DNA of 35,233 bases from a virus: positions 1-35,233 of the IMG/VR virus record IMGVR_UViG_3300050821_003072; one strand, 5' to 3'. The position numbers were made by a program, and so were the translations under genes. The notes below the pieces were generated by a model. It saw only the letters and a list, made by a program, of their open reading frames with translations. It was not told the origin of the DNA and did no database searches. Shown one piece after another: positions 8,367 to 15,989 of this stretch. Each line of letters opens with the position of its first letter. Positions within the stretch are counted from its first letter, which is position 1.

Positions 8367-8728
8367 AAGCCGCCTCGATCTTAGGCAGGCTGTTCGCGCC
8401 AGCCCTTGTCGCCAGCGCTGTATCGATATGGATTCGCGGCGGTTTCGAAGGGCTAACTTGGACCAGCGTTTTCGCCGATTGGGACTGGCTCACGATCCTT
8501 GAGTGGATCGGATCGCTGGGGGCGATTATCGCCGCGTATTCGCTGTTAGACTTACTGCCCGTTATTGACCGTTACCGCACGCGGCGTCGCAGACAGCAGG
8601 CTTCCGGTAAGGCGTTGCAACGCTGGGACGGAGGAACCGATCGCGGCTTGGGCAGCACTGGGGGCGTAGGGGTTGACGCCCCCGTTGAGGATCGTGGCCC
8701 CCACTTTATCGGCGGAGCGCTTGACTAG
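8363..8728 (+). CDS. Holin-like small membrane protein
   Basis: This 121-aa protein starts at GTG 8363, coupled to the 23-aa peptide. It has two hydrophobic stretches (about residues 8-24 and 44-64) separated by an amphipathic, Trp-rich segment. A very basic run follows (RYRTRRRRQQ, about 70-79). Short length, two transmembrane helices and a cationic tail fit class II holins. The last 59 codons overlap the 3' end of the convergent minus-strand gene, so the C-terminal third is antisense to it and has an unconstrained look. The functional part may end shortly after the basic run. No endolysin is adjacent, and the holin call is an inference. Confidence 0.5.
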   Translation: MKAASILGRLFAPALVASAVSIWIRGGFEGLTWTSVFADWDWLTILEWIGSLGAIIAAYSLLDLLPVIDRYRTRRRRQQASGKALQRWDGGTDRGLGSTGGVGVDAPVEDRGPHFIGGALD

Positions 8729-10213
8729 CGCATCAGATAGCCTACGCGCCGCCATGGAAGTGCCAATCGCACCGCCTGCCATAGCCAACTGCTCTGGCGT
8801 CATATGCTCGGCTCCAAACACTCCCGCCAGTCCTTCACCCAGCAACGAAAGACCATGCGCCGTGGGGTCTGCCTTCCCTGCGATGCGTAGTGCCTGCTCG
8901 CCTGTACCAGGATTAATGGTGTTCTGAATGGCCGACGCCTCGTCTGGGGTCCAGTTTTGTTGGTCGCCCCACTTTAGTTTTACCGCCGCTTGAGCCAATT
9001 TGTTTCGCAAGTTGCCGCCTGAGCCGGTCGCAAAAGCCTGATCGCCACCCTTGCCCATAAGCTTACTGAAGTCATCGTACTTAAAGCCGATCTGGGCCAG
9101 CCGTCTTCCCTCATCGAGAGCCTGGGAACCAGCAGGACCGGCTCCAGTCAGCCAATCACCCGGTTGCGGATTGTGGACGAAATCGTCCACATGGTTCGTC
9201 AGTTGACCAGCCAGTCTGGAACCGGCCGCGCCGCCCTGACGCATATTATTGATGATCTGCCGGAAGCCATCGATCCCTTTGAGGGTCACGCCAGCCGTGG
9301 GGACGGGCCCGACCGGCGTTCCTGACGACGGTGGCAATGAACCGGGGATGACCGGCGGCGGAGAAGATCCTGTAAACGGCGGGAGAGGCCCCGCTTTCGG
9401 TAGGGCTGTCGGCGAGACGCTATATCCAGGTTGCGAAGGAGGCGCTGGTGTCGTCGGCCACTCATTCATGCGGTTAATGACGGCCTTTCCTCCTGGATGG
9501 AGACCTTCGTCATAACCGCTATTCGCCATCTCGTTTATGATGTTGCCCTTGAGGCGAGCGAGTCCCTGCGGTGAGGCGACATCCCCGGCGGCCTCGCTGG
9601 CATTATAGGCGGCATTCTTCGCGGCGTTGAGCGAGGCGGATGTGGGAACGTTGACGGCAGGCTTGAACGCGCCCGCAACACTTTGGCCAGCCCCGCCGAG
9701 CATCCTCCCAAGCACGGCTCCCGCGAGTCTTCCGCCGCCACCCGCCGCCGCGCCGCCAAGAGCAGCTCCCGTGGGATCCTGTCCCTGAGACACGGGAAGA
9801 AGGGAATTACCTACTGCCCCAGTAGCTGCCTGCGCGGCCATCTCAGGAACGATACCGGCGCCACCGGTTGCCGCTCCCACTGCGGCGTAGGGGATCGAGC
9901 CGCCCACAAGATTGGCAGCCATCGAGGCCTTGGGGTTTTGCTGCTCCCACGCTTGCGCAGCGGCTTGCTGCTGGTTGGCGTTGACAGGCGCCCCCGCGAT
10001 CGAGGCCGGCAGGTGCTCGCCCATCCACTGATTGATCTTCGGGCCCATCCCAAACATGGCGGCATTCGCCGCTTCCATGCTTGGCCCCCATTGCGAGGCA
10101 TCACCTTGCTGCTGACCACCGCCGAAGTTCTGGCGCATGACCTGATCGACCGTCGCGGAATCAGTCCCATCAGGGAAGGAGACGACTGCGCCATCAGGGC
10201 CTTGAACGTTCAC
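8552..10213 (-). CDS. Internal virion / ejection-type protein
   Basis: This 553-aa protein starts at GTG 10213, overlapping the upstream stop as GTGA. The N-terminus (VQGPDGAVVSFPDGTDSATVDQVMRQNF) is the short V.GPDG..V.FPDGT....V..VM...F motif that I know from the start of internal or ejected proteins of podophages. Long Ala/Gly-rich segments follow (residues 100-200), alternating with a Pro-rich stretch (250-310) and helical regions. The hydrophobic Gly/Ala helices would suit a protein that crosses the cell envelope during DNA ejection. It is transcribed directly after the 1004-aa transglycosylase-containing protein, as such pairs often are. No catalytic residues are seen. Confidence 0.65.
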   Translation of the reverse strand: MNVQGPDGAVVSFPDGTDSATVDQVMRQNFGGGQQQGDASQWGPSMEAANAAMFGMGPKINQWMGEHLPASIAGAPVNANQQQAAAQAWEQQNPKASMAANLVGGSIPYAAVGAATGGAGIVPEMAAQAATGAVGNSLLPVSQGQDPTGAALGGAAAGGGGRLAGAVLGRMLGGAGQSVAGAFKPAVNVPTSASLNAAKNAAYNASEAAGDVASPQGLARLKGNIINEMANSGYDEGLHPGGKAVINRMNEWPTTPAPPSQPGYSVSPTALPKAGPLPPFTGSSPPPVIPGSLPPSSGTPVGPVPTAGVTLKGIDGFRQIINNMRQGGAAGSRLAGQLTNHVDDFVHNPQPGDWLTGAGPAGSQALDEGRRLAQIGFKYDDFSKLMGKGGDQAFATGSGGNLRNKLAQAAVKLKWGDQQNWTPDEASAIQNTINPGTGEQALRIAGKADPTAHGLSLLGEGLAGVFGAEHMTPEQLAMAGGAIGTSMAARRLSDALVKRSADKVGATILNGGVNPYAPSAAQAAIGSSVPALQRLTGSLLSATPRAVTVNNGQ

Positions 10214-13200
10214 TGCGCGCTCACTGGTTTTAGACCCCCATTAGGCGTCCAAACATGCGTCACGCCAGGAGGGGGCGCTGGTGCAGCTTGAGCCCCGCCA
10301 GCCTTCGGCCGATACTCAATTGGCCCGTTGGCATTGCCTCCCTGATGCCAGATTTCTGTTCCTGGGGGTTGCGCGCCGACGCTGGCGTTGGGTGCTGGAG
10401 ATTGCCCCTTATCAGCCAGACGTCCAAAGCTCTGGGTATATTTGAAATTGTCCAAATCGGCGGACTGAAGGATGGGATAGTCAGGCATGTTTCCACCAGT
10501 GCCTGCGTGCCACCTCTCTTGTAGTTTTTCGATCTTTGAGTTGGCCAATTCAGCCAACTCCTTGAGAGCTTTTGTACGTACGTCAGGATTGGCGCTGGCG
10601 GACAACTCATTCCTTAAGCCTTCCTCTCGCTCGCCCGCTGAACCTGGAGCTCCTAAGTAGAATCGCGTAAGCTCGGAATTGGCCTTCGTCACAGCTTCCG
10701 TATAGGCTCCAGCAATATCCTTTTGTTTCTGGTTGCCTATCATCTCATTGTAAATAGGCCCTATTACCGGCATATTGCCGATGCCGCTTTGGTTCTGATT
10801 GAGTTGCTGGGACAAGTCCATGGCTTGCCGAAGATGGCCTATGCCAGTGCGCCCCTGGGTAAGCTGACCTCCAGTCGATCCTTGCGTGCTACCGTTGAAA
10901 TCCTTGATGGAATCATAGCGAGTTGAGGTATAGGCTGGATCAATGGCCCGAACAGCATCCTTGACCGCCTGTTCATAAGGCTTAGTCGGGCCGACGCCAG
11001 TCACTCCATATGGCTGTTGCCGTCCTTCTACAATGGCGCGAGCTTCGCTCATGACATCACCAAGCTGGGCTGCTGGAACCCTTGCCAGTGACCCTGAGAA
11101 TTGCCCAGGGTTTTGCATGATAAGAGCCTGACGCGCATCCAAGCCTTTAGTCCAATCCGCTGGGGAAGGTACGGCTCCAGCAATGCCCGGTGAACTGGAT
11201 ACTCCAGGCGTCCAGGCGGGATTAGGCGGCGGGATATTGCCGGGAGGAACTGAATTTGGTGCGCCAGGAGGGATTGGCGTAACGTTCGTTCCTGTGGGCG
11301 AGGGCGGTGGGGGAGCGCCGCCAACAGCAGGCTGCTGACCATTCTTGCCGGGACTGAGGGAAACTAGCTGTCCGTCCTTGTAGACAAAGACCTGGTTCGT
11401 GTTCCTATCGACGTAGCCCTTTTGGGCCTGACCGTTAAAGTCGGTTCCAAGATCGATCGGTTGAAGGTCATGCGGGCCAGGCCTCTCATTTCCAGTAAAA
11501 CGTCCCATCCAATCTTTTTCCGCCTGGTCAAATGTGCCAGGCTTCGTTTCCCAAGTGGTCGGATGCGGCATGTAATATTGCAGGAACTGCATCGCGACTT
11601 GCTTCGCGCCCGGCGCGGCATAGGGGTCAGCTAGAACCTCTGTTAAAGCCTTGAAGCGCGGATCGTTCGCTTGGCCGCCGGCCCCGCCGCCCGCAGGGGC
11701 TGGGCTAGAACCCCCCTGCGGCGAAGAAGGGTTTGCCATGCCGAACATGTTACCGAGTGCGGAAAGTGGATTGCCCCCTCCACCTGCATCAGGAGGTGGA
11801 CCCAGCGCGCCAGGAGGCGGCATGGGCGGCGGAGCGCCTCCACGAGCCCCGCTAGGCACGCCAGGACCCGCGACCATCATGTTGGGCTGCATGGAGCCGG
11901 GCGGACCGTTGGGGCCTCCAGGAGGCCCCGCAGCCCCTTGAATGGCCGCAACGGCAGGACTTGCGGGCGGCGGACCGCCATTGAAGGCGAGCGCCCCTGA
12001 CGCGGGAGGCGCACCTGCGCCACCCATGCCCTGCGTGGCGAGAGCGGCATATCGATCGCCCGTCATGCCGTTGACATCCTTGCCGGCGCCTGTCGGGCTC
12101 CCGGTGAACCACGCGCGCGCCGCGCCGGCCGGGCCGTATTGCTGAAGATAGCCGCCGAGACGGTGGTTAACGACAGCCTCTTGAGCCTGCGGGTTGTTTA
12201 GAAACTCCTGCGGCGTCATGGACTGCCCGAGGGCGGCCTGCGTCCATGATGGGATGTTATTTCCCATGACCTGGTACTTGCCGAACGCCCGATCGCCGTT
12301 CGTCACAGGACCGACTGCGGAATAGCCGCCAGAACCTTGGCTCTCCGTCCTGGCGATATTCGCCTTGAGTTGCTGGAGCATGTCGCCACTTGCTCCCGGA
12401 GGCGTTCCAGGCACCCCCTGCATGTCCTGTTGGAACATGGCTAGATCAGCCGGATTGAACCCAGCGCCGGCTCCCTGCGGGCCGTTACCCGACGCTGGAC
12501 CAGAAGGGGGGAGCGAAGGAGCGCCGGGCCCGGCAACCATCATACGCGGATCAAGGGGCTGACGCCCTCCTTGTTGGGCAAACATCGATGGCTCGCCAAA
12601 CATCGGGCCCACCGTTGGAAAGTTCTCTTGGGGCGGCGTATTTCTGGGTTCATTAGAAGCCGTCATGTTCGGAGCCATCGAGCCGGGGCCACCACCCCCT
12701 CCAATGTAGCCAGGAGGCATACCCCCCGCCGCATTGTTCGGAGCCATCGCAGGCATCGGTGGCCCCACCTGCGGCGGTCGCCCCCCTTGTTGCAGAGACT
12801 GCCCTATGGTGGCGGTATCCGGCAGGCCGTTCCTGCCCGCATTCGCCACTCCGCGCAGGACGTCGGGATCATTGGCAAGGTCAGAGAGCGCGCCGGGCTG
12901 GGCGGGAAGACCAGGAGATCCACCGCCAGGAGTTCCACCTGGAGCCAGACCGCCGCCCGCGGCAGTCGGCATCCCGGCCAAGGCTTTCTGCCAGCTTGAA
13001 CTTTGGGCATCTTGCATCTGCCGCATCATCAGCGCGCCAAAGAGCGCATTGGACATGCGGGCCGCGCCCTGCCACGGCGAACGGATCGGGCTGGAATCGG
13101 ACCCCTGCTGGAGCATCGCCATGGCCAGTTTGGCGCGCATGGAGGCAGGGTCCATTGCCTGACCATAGCCGCCATAGCCCTGATAGCCTTCATAGCCCGT

Positions 13201-13224
13201 GGGATAGCCTTGCTCTTGGGCCAT
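10210..13224 (-). CDS. Large internal virion protein with lytic transglycosylase domain
   Basis: This 1004-aa protein starts at ATG 13224. Residues 1-280 are disordered and rich in Gly, Pro, Met and Gln. Residues 285-400 form a transglycosylase/lysozyme-fold domain: the segment IARTESQGSGGYSAVGP carries the likely catalytic Glu (E294), followed by GDRAFGKYQVMGNNIPSW, FLNNPQAQEAVVNHRLGGYL and GPAGAARAWFTG. Such domains cut peptidoglycan locally so that DNA can pass. A second Pro/Gly-rich region (400-700) precedes a helical C-terminal domain (about 740-950). The size, composition and coupling to the following ejection-type protein support an internal core protein. No separate endolysin is found in the window. 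Confidence 0.75.
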   Translation of the reverse strand: MAQEQGYPTGYEGYQGYGGYGQAMDPASMRAKLAMAMLQQGSDSSPIRSPWQGAARMSNALFGALMMRQMQDAQSSSWQKALAGMPTAAGGGLAPGGTPGGGSPGLPAQPGALSDLANDPDVLRGVANAGRNGLPDTATIGQSLQQGGRPPQVGPPMPAMAPNNAAGGMPPGYIGGGGGPGSMAPNMTASNEPRNTPPQENFPTVGPMFGEPSMFAQQGGRQPLDPRMMVAGPGAPSLPPSGPASGNGPQGAGAGFNPADLAMFQQDMQGVPGTPPGASGDMLQQLKANIARTESQGSGGYSAVGPVTNGDRAFGKYQVMGNNIPSWTQAALGQSMTPQEFLNNPQAQEAVVNHRLGGYLQQYGPAGAARAWFTGSPTGAGKDVNGMTGDRYAALATQGMGGAGAPPASGALAFNGGPPPASPAVAAIQGAAGPPGGPNGPPGSMQPNMMVAGPGVPSGARGGAPPPMPPPGALGPPPDAGGGGNPLSALGNMFGMANPSSPQGGSSPAPAGGGAGGQANDPRFKALTEVLADPYAAPGAKQVAMQFLQYYMPHPTTWETKPGTFDQAEKDWMGRFTGNERPGPHDLQPIDLGTDFNGQAQKGYVDRNTNQVFVYKDGQLVSLSPGKNGQQPAVGGAPPPPSPTGTNVTPIPPGAPNSVPPGNIPPPNPAWTPGVSSSPGIAGAVPSPADWTKGLDARQALIMQNPGQFSGSLARVPAAQLGDVMSEARAIVEGRQQPYGVTGVGPTKPYEQAVKDAVRAIDPAYTSTRYDSIKDFNGSTQGSTGGQLTQGRTGIGHLRQAMDLSQQLNQNQSGIGNMPVIGPIYNEMIGNQKQKDIAGAYTEAVTKANSELTRFYLGAPGSAGEREEGLRNELSASANPDVRTKALKELAELANSKIEKLQERWHAGTGGNMPDYPILQSADLDNFKYTQSFGRLADKGQSPAPNASVGAQPPGTEIWHQGGNANGPIEYRPKAGGAQAAPAPPPGVTHVWTPNGGLKPVSAQ

Positions 13225-13225
13225 G

Positions 13226-13972
13226 TCAGATCACCGCCCTTTCAAGATCTTCAAGATCGGATTCTACAATGCTCCGTATCTTTCTAATCCGCCGCTGCAC
13301 TTCCTCTGAGACATCCGGATATGCCCGTTCGAGATAGCGCATTTTCAGCGCATTCTCATCGAGATAGGCCGTGCAATGCATGCAGTCGAGAGAGGTTTCA
13401 GTCTCGCCGTAATGTCTCGGCAAGAGACCTTTTTTTTCGACATAATCAAAGACCCTCGTCGCCGGCCAATCCCAAATAGGATGGTAGAAGGTGATATCCT
13501 GTGGTTGCTGTCCCCGCATAAAAGGGATGACCTCGGTCTGGTTCTTCGTCGCGCGCCTGACGTCATCCTTGCGCGTGCCGCGGAGGACGAGGGTCGCGTT
13601 CAAGCGTAGTGTCGCCTCAAGCATCGGTTGCCAGATGTTTGCGTTGCAGCAAAGGGGATAGCCTTGGATGACCGGCATGCCAGAAGTCAGGATGCGGCCG
13701 AACTCCGTCGCGCGCACGGGGATGACATCGCTCGGCCAACCGTGTTTGCGGACCTGTGTCGGCTGATCGCTCGTCACCTCGAGGAAATGCGGGACCATCG
13801 CCTTGATCTTCGCCATTTGCTCGATCGTCTCAGGGAAGGCATCCCCCGTGTTGGTCCACATCACCGTGATCTTGTCCCACCACGGCTTGGTCAGAAGCAG
13901 GCAGGCGAGACTGTCCTTGCCTCCGGAGAATTGCAGGACGATCTTCTCGTGCGCCTCGAGGAGTTCTTTCAT
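13226..13972 (-). CDS. PP-loop ATPase, PAPS reductase-like family
   Basis: I chose ATG 13972 (248 aa) because it overlaps the stop of a tiny upstream ORF as ATGA. Extending further upstream runs antisense-like sequence with no family match. Residues 12-22 (IVLQFSGGKDSLACLLL) are the SGGKDS PP-loop of the adenine nucleotide alpha-hydrolase/PAPS reductase superfamily. Later motifs are WTNTGDAFPET, LRGTRKDD, FYHPIWDW and a Cys pair in LDCMHC. PAPS reductases reduce activated sulfate, and relatives use the same ATP-activation fold for sulfur transfer to RNA or DNA. Phages often carry one in the structural gene cluster, with unknown purpose. The gene sits between neck and internal-protein genes and is coupled to its upstream neighbour. 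Confidence 0.85.
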   Translation of the reverse strand: MKELLEAHEKIVLQFSGGKDSLACLLLTKPWWDKITVMWTNTGDAFPETIEQMAKIKAMVPHFLEVTSDQPTQVRKHGWPSDVIPVRATEFGRILTSGMPVIQGYPLCCNANIWQPMLEATLRLNATLVLRGTRKDDVRRATKNQTEVIPFMRGQQPQDITFYHPIWDWPATRVFDYVEKKGLLPRHYGETETSLDCMHCTAYLDENALKMRYLERAYPDVSEEVQRRIRKIRSIVESDLEDLERAVI

Positions 13973-14067
13973 TGCCGCGGCCACCAGTAGCCCATATCCT
14001 CCAGGAATATGATTGAGGCCGCCCCGATGAGAGCGCCAATGACAAAGGCAGCGGCGACGTACATCAT
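13969..14067 (-). CDS. 32-aa membrane peptide, coupled on both sides
   Basis: The ATG at 14067 overlaps the stop of the upstream gene (ATGA), and its own stop overlaps the ATG of the PP-loop gene (ATGA). The product MMYVAAAFVIGALIGAASII plus FLEDMGYWWPRQ has one Gly/Ala-rich transmembrane helix and an aromatic tail. The double overlap is the main argument that it is translated. The role is unknown. A structural peptide, a small lysis protein or a pure coupling device are all possible. Confidence 0.5.
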   Translation of the reverse strand: MMYVAAAFVIGALIGAASIIFLEDMGYWWPRQ

Positions 14068-15029
14068 AGCCCGACGAGTCCCCCGAGCACCGAGCCGCCA
14101 AGGCCGAACAGACCGCCGCTGCTTGCCGATTGCGCTTGGACTTGGGCGTTATAGGCGGCAAGCTGGTCCTGATAGGACTGATTGACTATGTTCGCATAGT
14201 CGGTGGTCGGGATTGTCGTCTGCGGCGTACTCATGAAATTTGGCTGTTGAACCTGAGACCCGCTCATCAGCGCCGTAATGGCGTTGATCGGCTGGTTCTG
14301 GTTGGTCAGTTGCGTTTGATTGTTGAACCCCTGCTGGCTGAGTGCGGCTTGATTGTTCGCCGCCGCCGTGGCAAGTTGGTTTTGATCAGCCAACGCCGTC
14401 GCGCCGAGGATGTTGCTCCCTGCGGTGCTGTACATCGAATTGGCGTAGGTGTCTTGCTGCTGTTGGAAATTCTGCCCCTCATTGATCTGCGCTTCATTGT
14501 AGGCGGGATCGTTGAGGTTGATGCCCTGATCGGCTAAATTCTGGTTTAATTGCTCCTGCTGATTGCCTTGCGAATAGGCGAGCGGTTGCTCCCAATTGGT
14601 GTTGATGAATTTATTGATATTATTTGCACTGAGGTCAGCATTGGGAAGCTGGCCAACGGAATTAAGATTGACTCCCTTCAGATTGATGGGCGTATCGAGC
14701 GAAGCTCCAATCTGCTGGCTTTGGATGTTAGCGGTGTCTGCGATGTTCCCCTGTGTCGCTTGATTGGTATTGAAAATCTGCTGCGCGGTCGGGGACAGCG
14801 TCGTTTGCTGCGCATAATTTGGGATATTATAGGTGGTCCCACTCACCGGGTCCGTGAACGGAGATGTCCCGGTCTGGCTATAGGTCGAGGTGCTGCCTGA
14901 CGGATCGGTTTGGTTGACATGCGAAAGCTGGGCGTTAGCAATCGCAGTATCAACATTTTCCCCCGTCTGGGCCTGGGCCGTAGCAACAGGATTAGGGGCA
15001 GGAGGCGGTGAGGGCGCTGATCCCATCAC
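14064..15029 (-). CDS. Gln/Asn-rich virion-associated protein
   Basis: This 321-aa protein starts at GTG 15029, overlapping the upstream stop as GTGA; the adjacent ATG at 15026 is an alternative. The N-terminus (PSPPPAPNPVATAQAQTGENV) and the block YSQTGTSPFTDPVSGTTYNIPNYAQQTTLSP match a family I know from podophage neck/internal-protein clusters, often labelled tail-fibre-domain protein without experimental basis. The middle is extremely rich in Gln and Asn and predicted helical (residues 150-270). The C-terminus is a Gly-rich hydrophobic tail (GGLFGLGGSVLGGLVGL), which could insert in a membrane. An ejected internal protein is my preferred reading. Confidence 0.65.
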   Translation of the reverse strand: MMGSAPSPPPAPNPVATAQAQTGENVDTAIANAQLSHVNQTDPSGSTSTYSQTGTSPFTDPVSGTTYNIPNYAQQTTLSPTAQQIFNTNQATQGNIADTANIQSQQIGASLDTPINLKGVNLNSVGQLPNADLSANNINKFINTNWEQPLAYSQGNQQEQLNQNLADQGINLNDPAYNEAQINEGQNFQQQQDTYANSMYSTAGSNILGATALADQNQLATAAANNQAALSQQGFNNQTQLTNQNQPINAITALMSGSQVQQPNFMSTPQTTIPTTDYANIVNQSYQDQLAAYNAQVQAQSASSGGLFGLGGSVLGGLVGL

Positions 15030-15601
15030 GGCCCTCCTAAACCAAACAATGAGTTGGCAGGTTGACCATTACGCCCGACCATCTGGTTAAAGGCGTCCAC
15101 GCCTAAACCTTGGAGGTAAGAGCCTCCTTGAGCTCCTGGGCTGGGATTGTTGAAAGAGGACGTAAAGCTGTCAGGCCGCGTCATGGCTACGCCAGCAGCG
15201 ACCTCACCTAACGGCCCCTGCACTGCGCCTCTTTGAGCCGGCGACAATGCCTGCCATTGCTGTGGACTTACGCCACCGCGAGGCTGATAGGCGGCATCAT
15301 TCTGGCCCTGGGGAATTTGGACATTGGTAAACGGGTTTCCGGCCGCAGTGGCTGGAGTTGATGGAGCGCCGACCGGGGGCGGAGGCAGCGGCAACGGCGC
15401 GCGAAATGGCTGGGGAGTAGAACCCTGCGGCGCCACTGCGCTAGGTTGCTGCAAATTCACACCAACCATATTGCCGAGTCCGCCCGGAGCAATGCCGCCA
15501 CTGCCGACCGAGGGCGGCGCGCTAGGGAATGCCGTGGGGTTCGTGCTGGGACCGGATATGTTCTGGATCGAGCCGAAGCCTGGGCCGGCTGGATAAGCCA
15601 T
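15026..15601 (-). CDS. Pro/Gly-rich small virion protein
   Basis: This 191-aa protein starts at ATG 15601, with AGAGGA 10 nt upstream. Longer readings in the same frame run through the GNAT gene and are rejected. The composition is low-complexity: many Pro, Gly, Ala and Gln (for example PFRAPLPLPPPPVGAPSTPA), with a short helical block PQQWQALSPAQRGAVQGPLGEVAAGV near residues 120-145. No recognised domain is present. It overlaps the end of the GNAT gene by 80 bases in another frame and is coupled to the Gln/Asn-rich gene downstream. It is probably a minor head or neck protein. Confidence 0.6.
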   Translation of the reverse strand: MAYPAGPGFGSIQNISGPSTNPTAFPSAPPSVGSGGIAPGGLGNMVGVNLQQPSAVAPQGSTPQPFRAPLPLPPPPVGAPSTPATAAGNPFTNVQIPQGQNDAAYQPRGGVSPQQWQALSPAQRGAVQGPLGEVAAGVAMTRPDSFTSSFNNPSPGAQGGSYLQGLGVDAFNQMVGRNGQPANSLFGLGGP

Positions 15602-15989
15602 GCGGAAAGTCCTCTTCGAGAATGCCGAGAATGACTGCGTCTTCGGTGTCAGAGTAGAAGCGCCGGATGCGGCCCTCCCACTTCGCGCCAAGGCGCTGTG
15701 CCGACTCCTGCGTCCGCAGATCACTCGAGCGGATGCGAAAGGTGACGCGGCGGCAGCCAAGTTGCTCAACCGTGTAGCGGTAGATCGCCCTCAGGAGCGA
15801 ACGAGGGATCGATATTGCGGCGACGGAAAGCTCGATGTCGCGGCCGGTCCAGTTCTGAAACACGACCCCGGCAGTGATGTGCCCATCCGCATCAATTGAC
15901 GCGAGAACGGAATAGGGAGGCTTGAACTCAAGTCCCGTCTGCCCACCAACCCACCTGACGATGACGTCACGCGGCTCGGAAACAATCAA
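15522..15989 (-). CDS. GNAT-family N-acetyltransferase
   Basis: The likely start is the TTG at 15989, which overlaps the upstream stop as TTGA (155 aa). A TTG at 16037 is the alternative. The domain runs through the whole protein: a central strand (ITAGVVFQNW), the cofactor-binding region (SLLRAIYRYTVEQLGCRRVTFRIRSSDLRTQESAQRLGAKWEG) and the terminal RRFYSDTEDAVILGILEEDF. This R..N/T..A.R.G...EG..R pattern is typical of small phage GNATs, which transfer acetyl from acetyl-CoA to an amine. The substrate is unknown. The gene lies among neck and tail genes, where such GNATs recur in podophages, so the target may be a virion or host protein. Confidence 0.75.
   Translation of the reverse strand: MIVSEPRDVIVRWVGGQTGLEFKPPYSVLASIDADGHITAGVVFQNWTGRDIELSVAAISIPRSLLRAIYRYTVEQLGCRRVTFRIRSSDLRTQESAQRLGAKWEGRIRRFYSDTEDAVILGILEEDFPHGLSSRPRLRLDPEHIRSQHEPHGIP

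Noticed and set aside
12759-13337. Plus-strand 192-codon open frame
   Set aside because: It is antisense to the N-terminal low-complexity part of the transglycosylase-containing protein. No start site is evident.
13973-14161. Upstream extension of the PP-loop gene
   Set aside because: The extra 63 codons overlap the 32-aa ORF and the end of the previous gene, and they do not resemble the family. The ATGA at 13972 gives a proper start.
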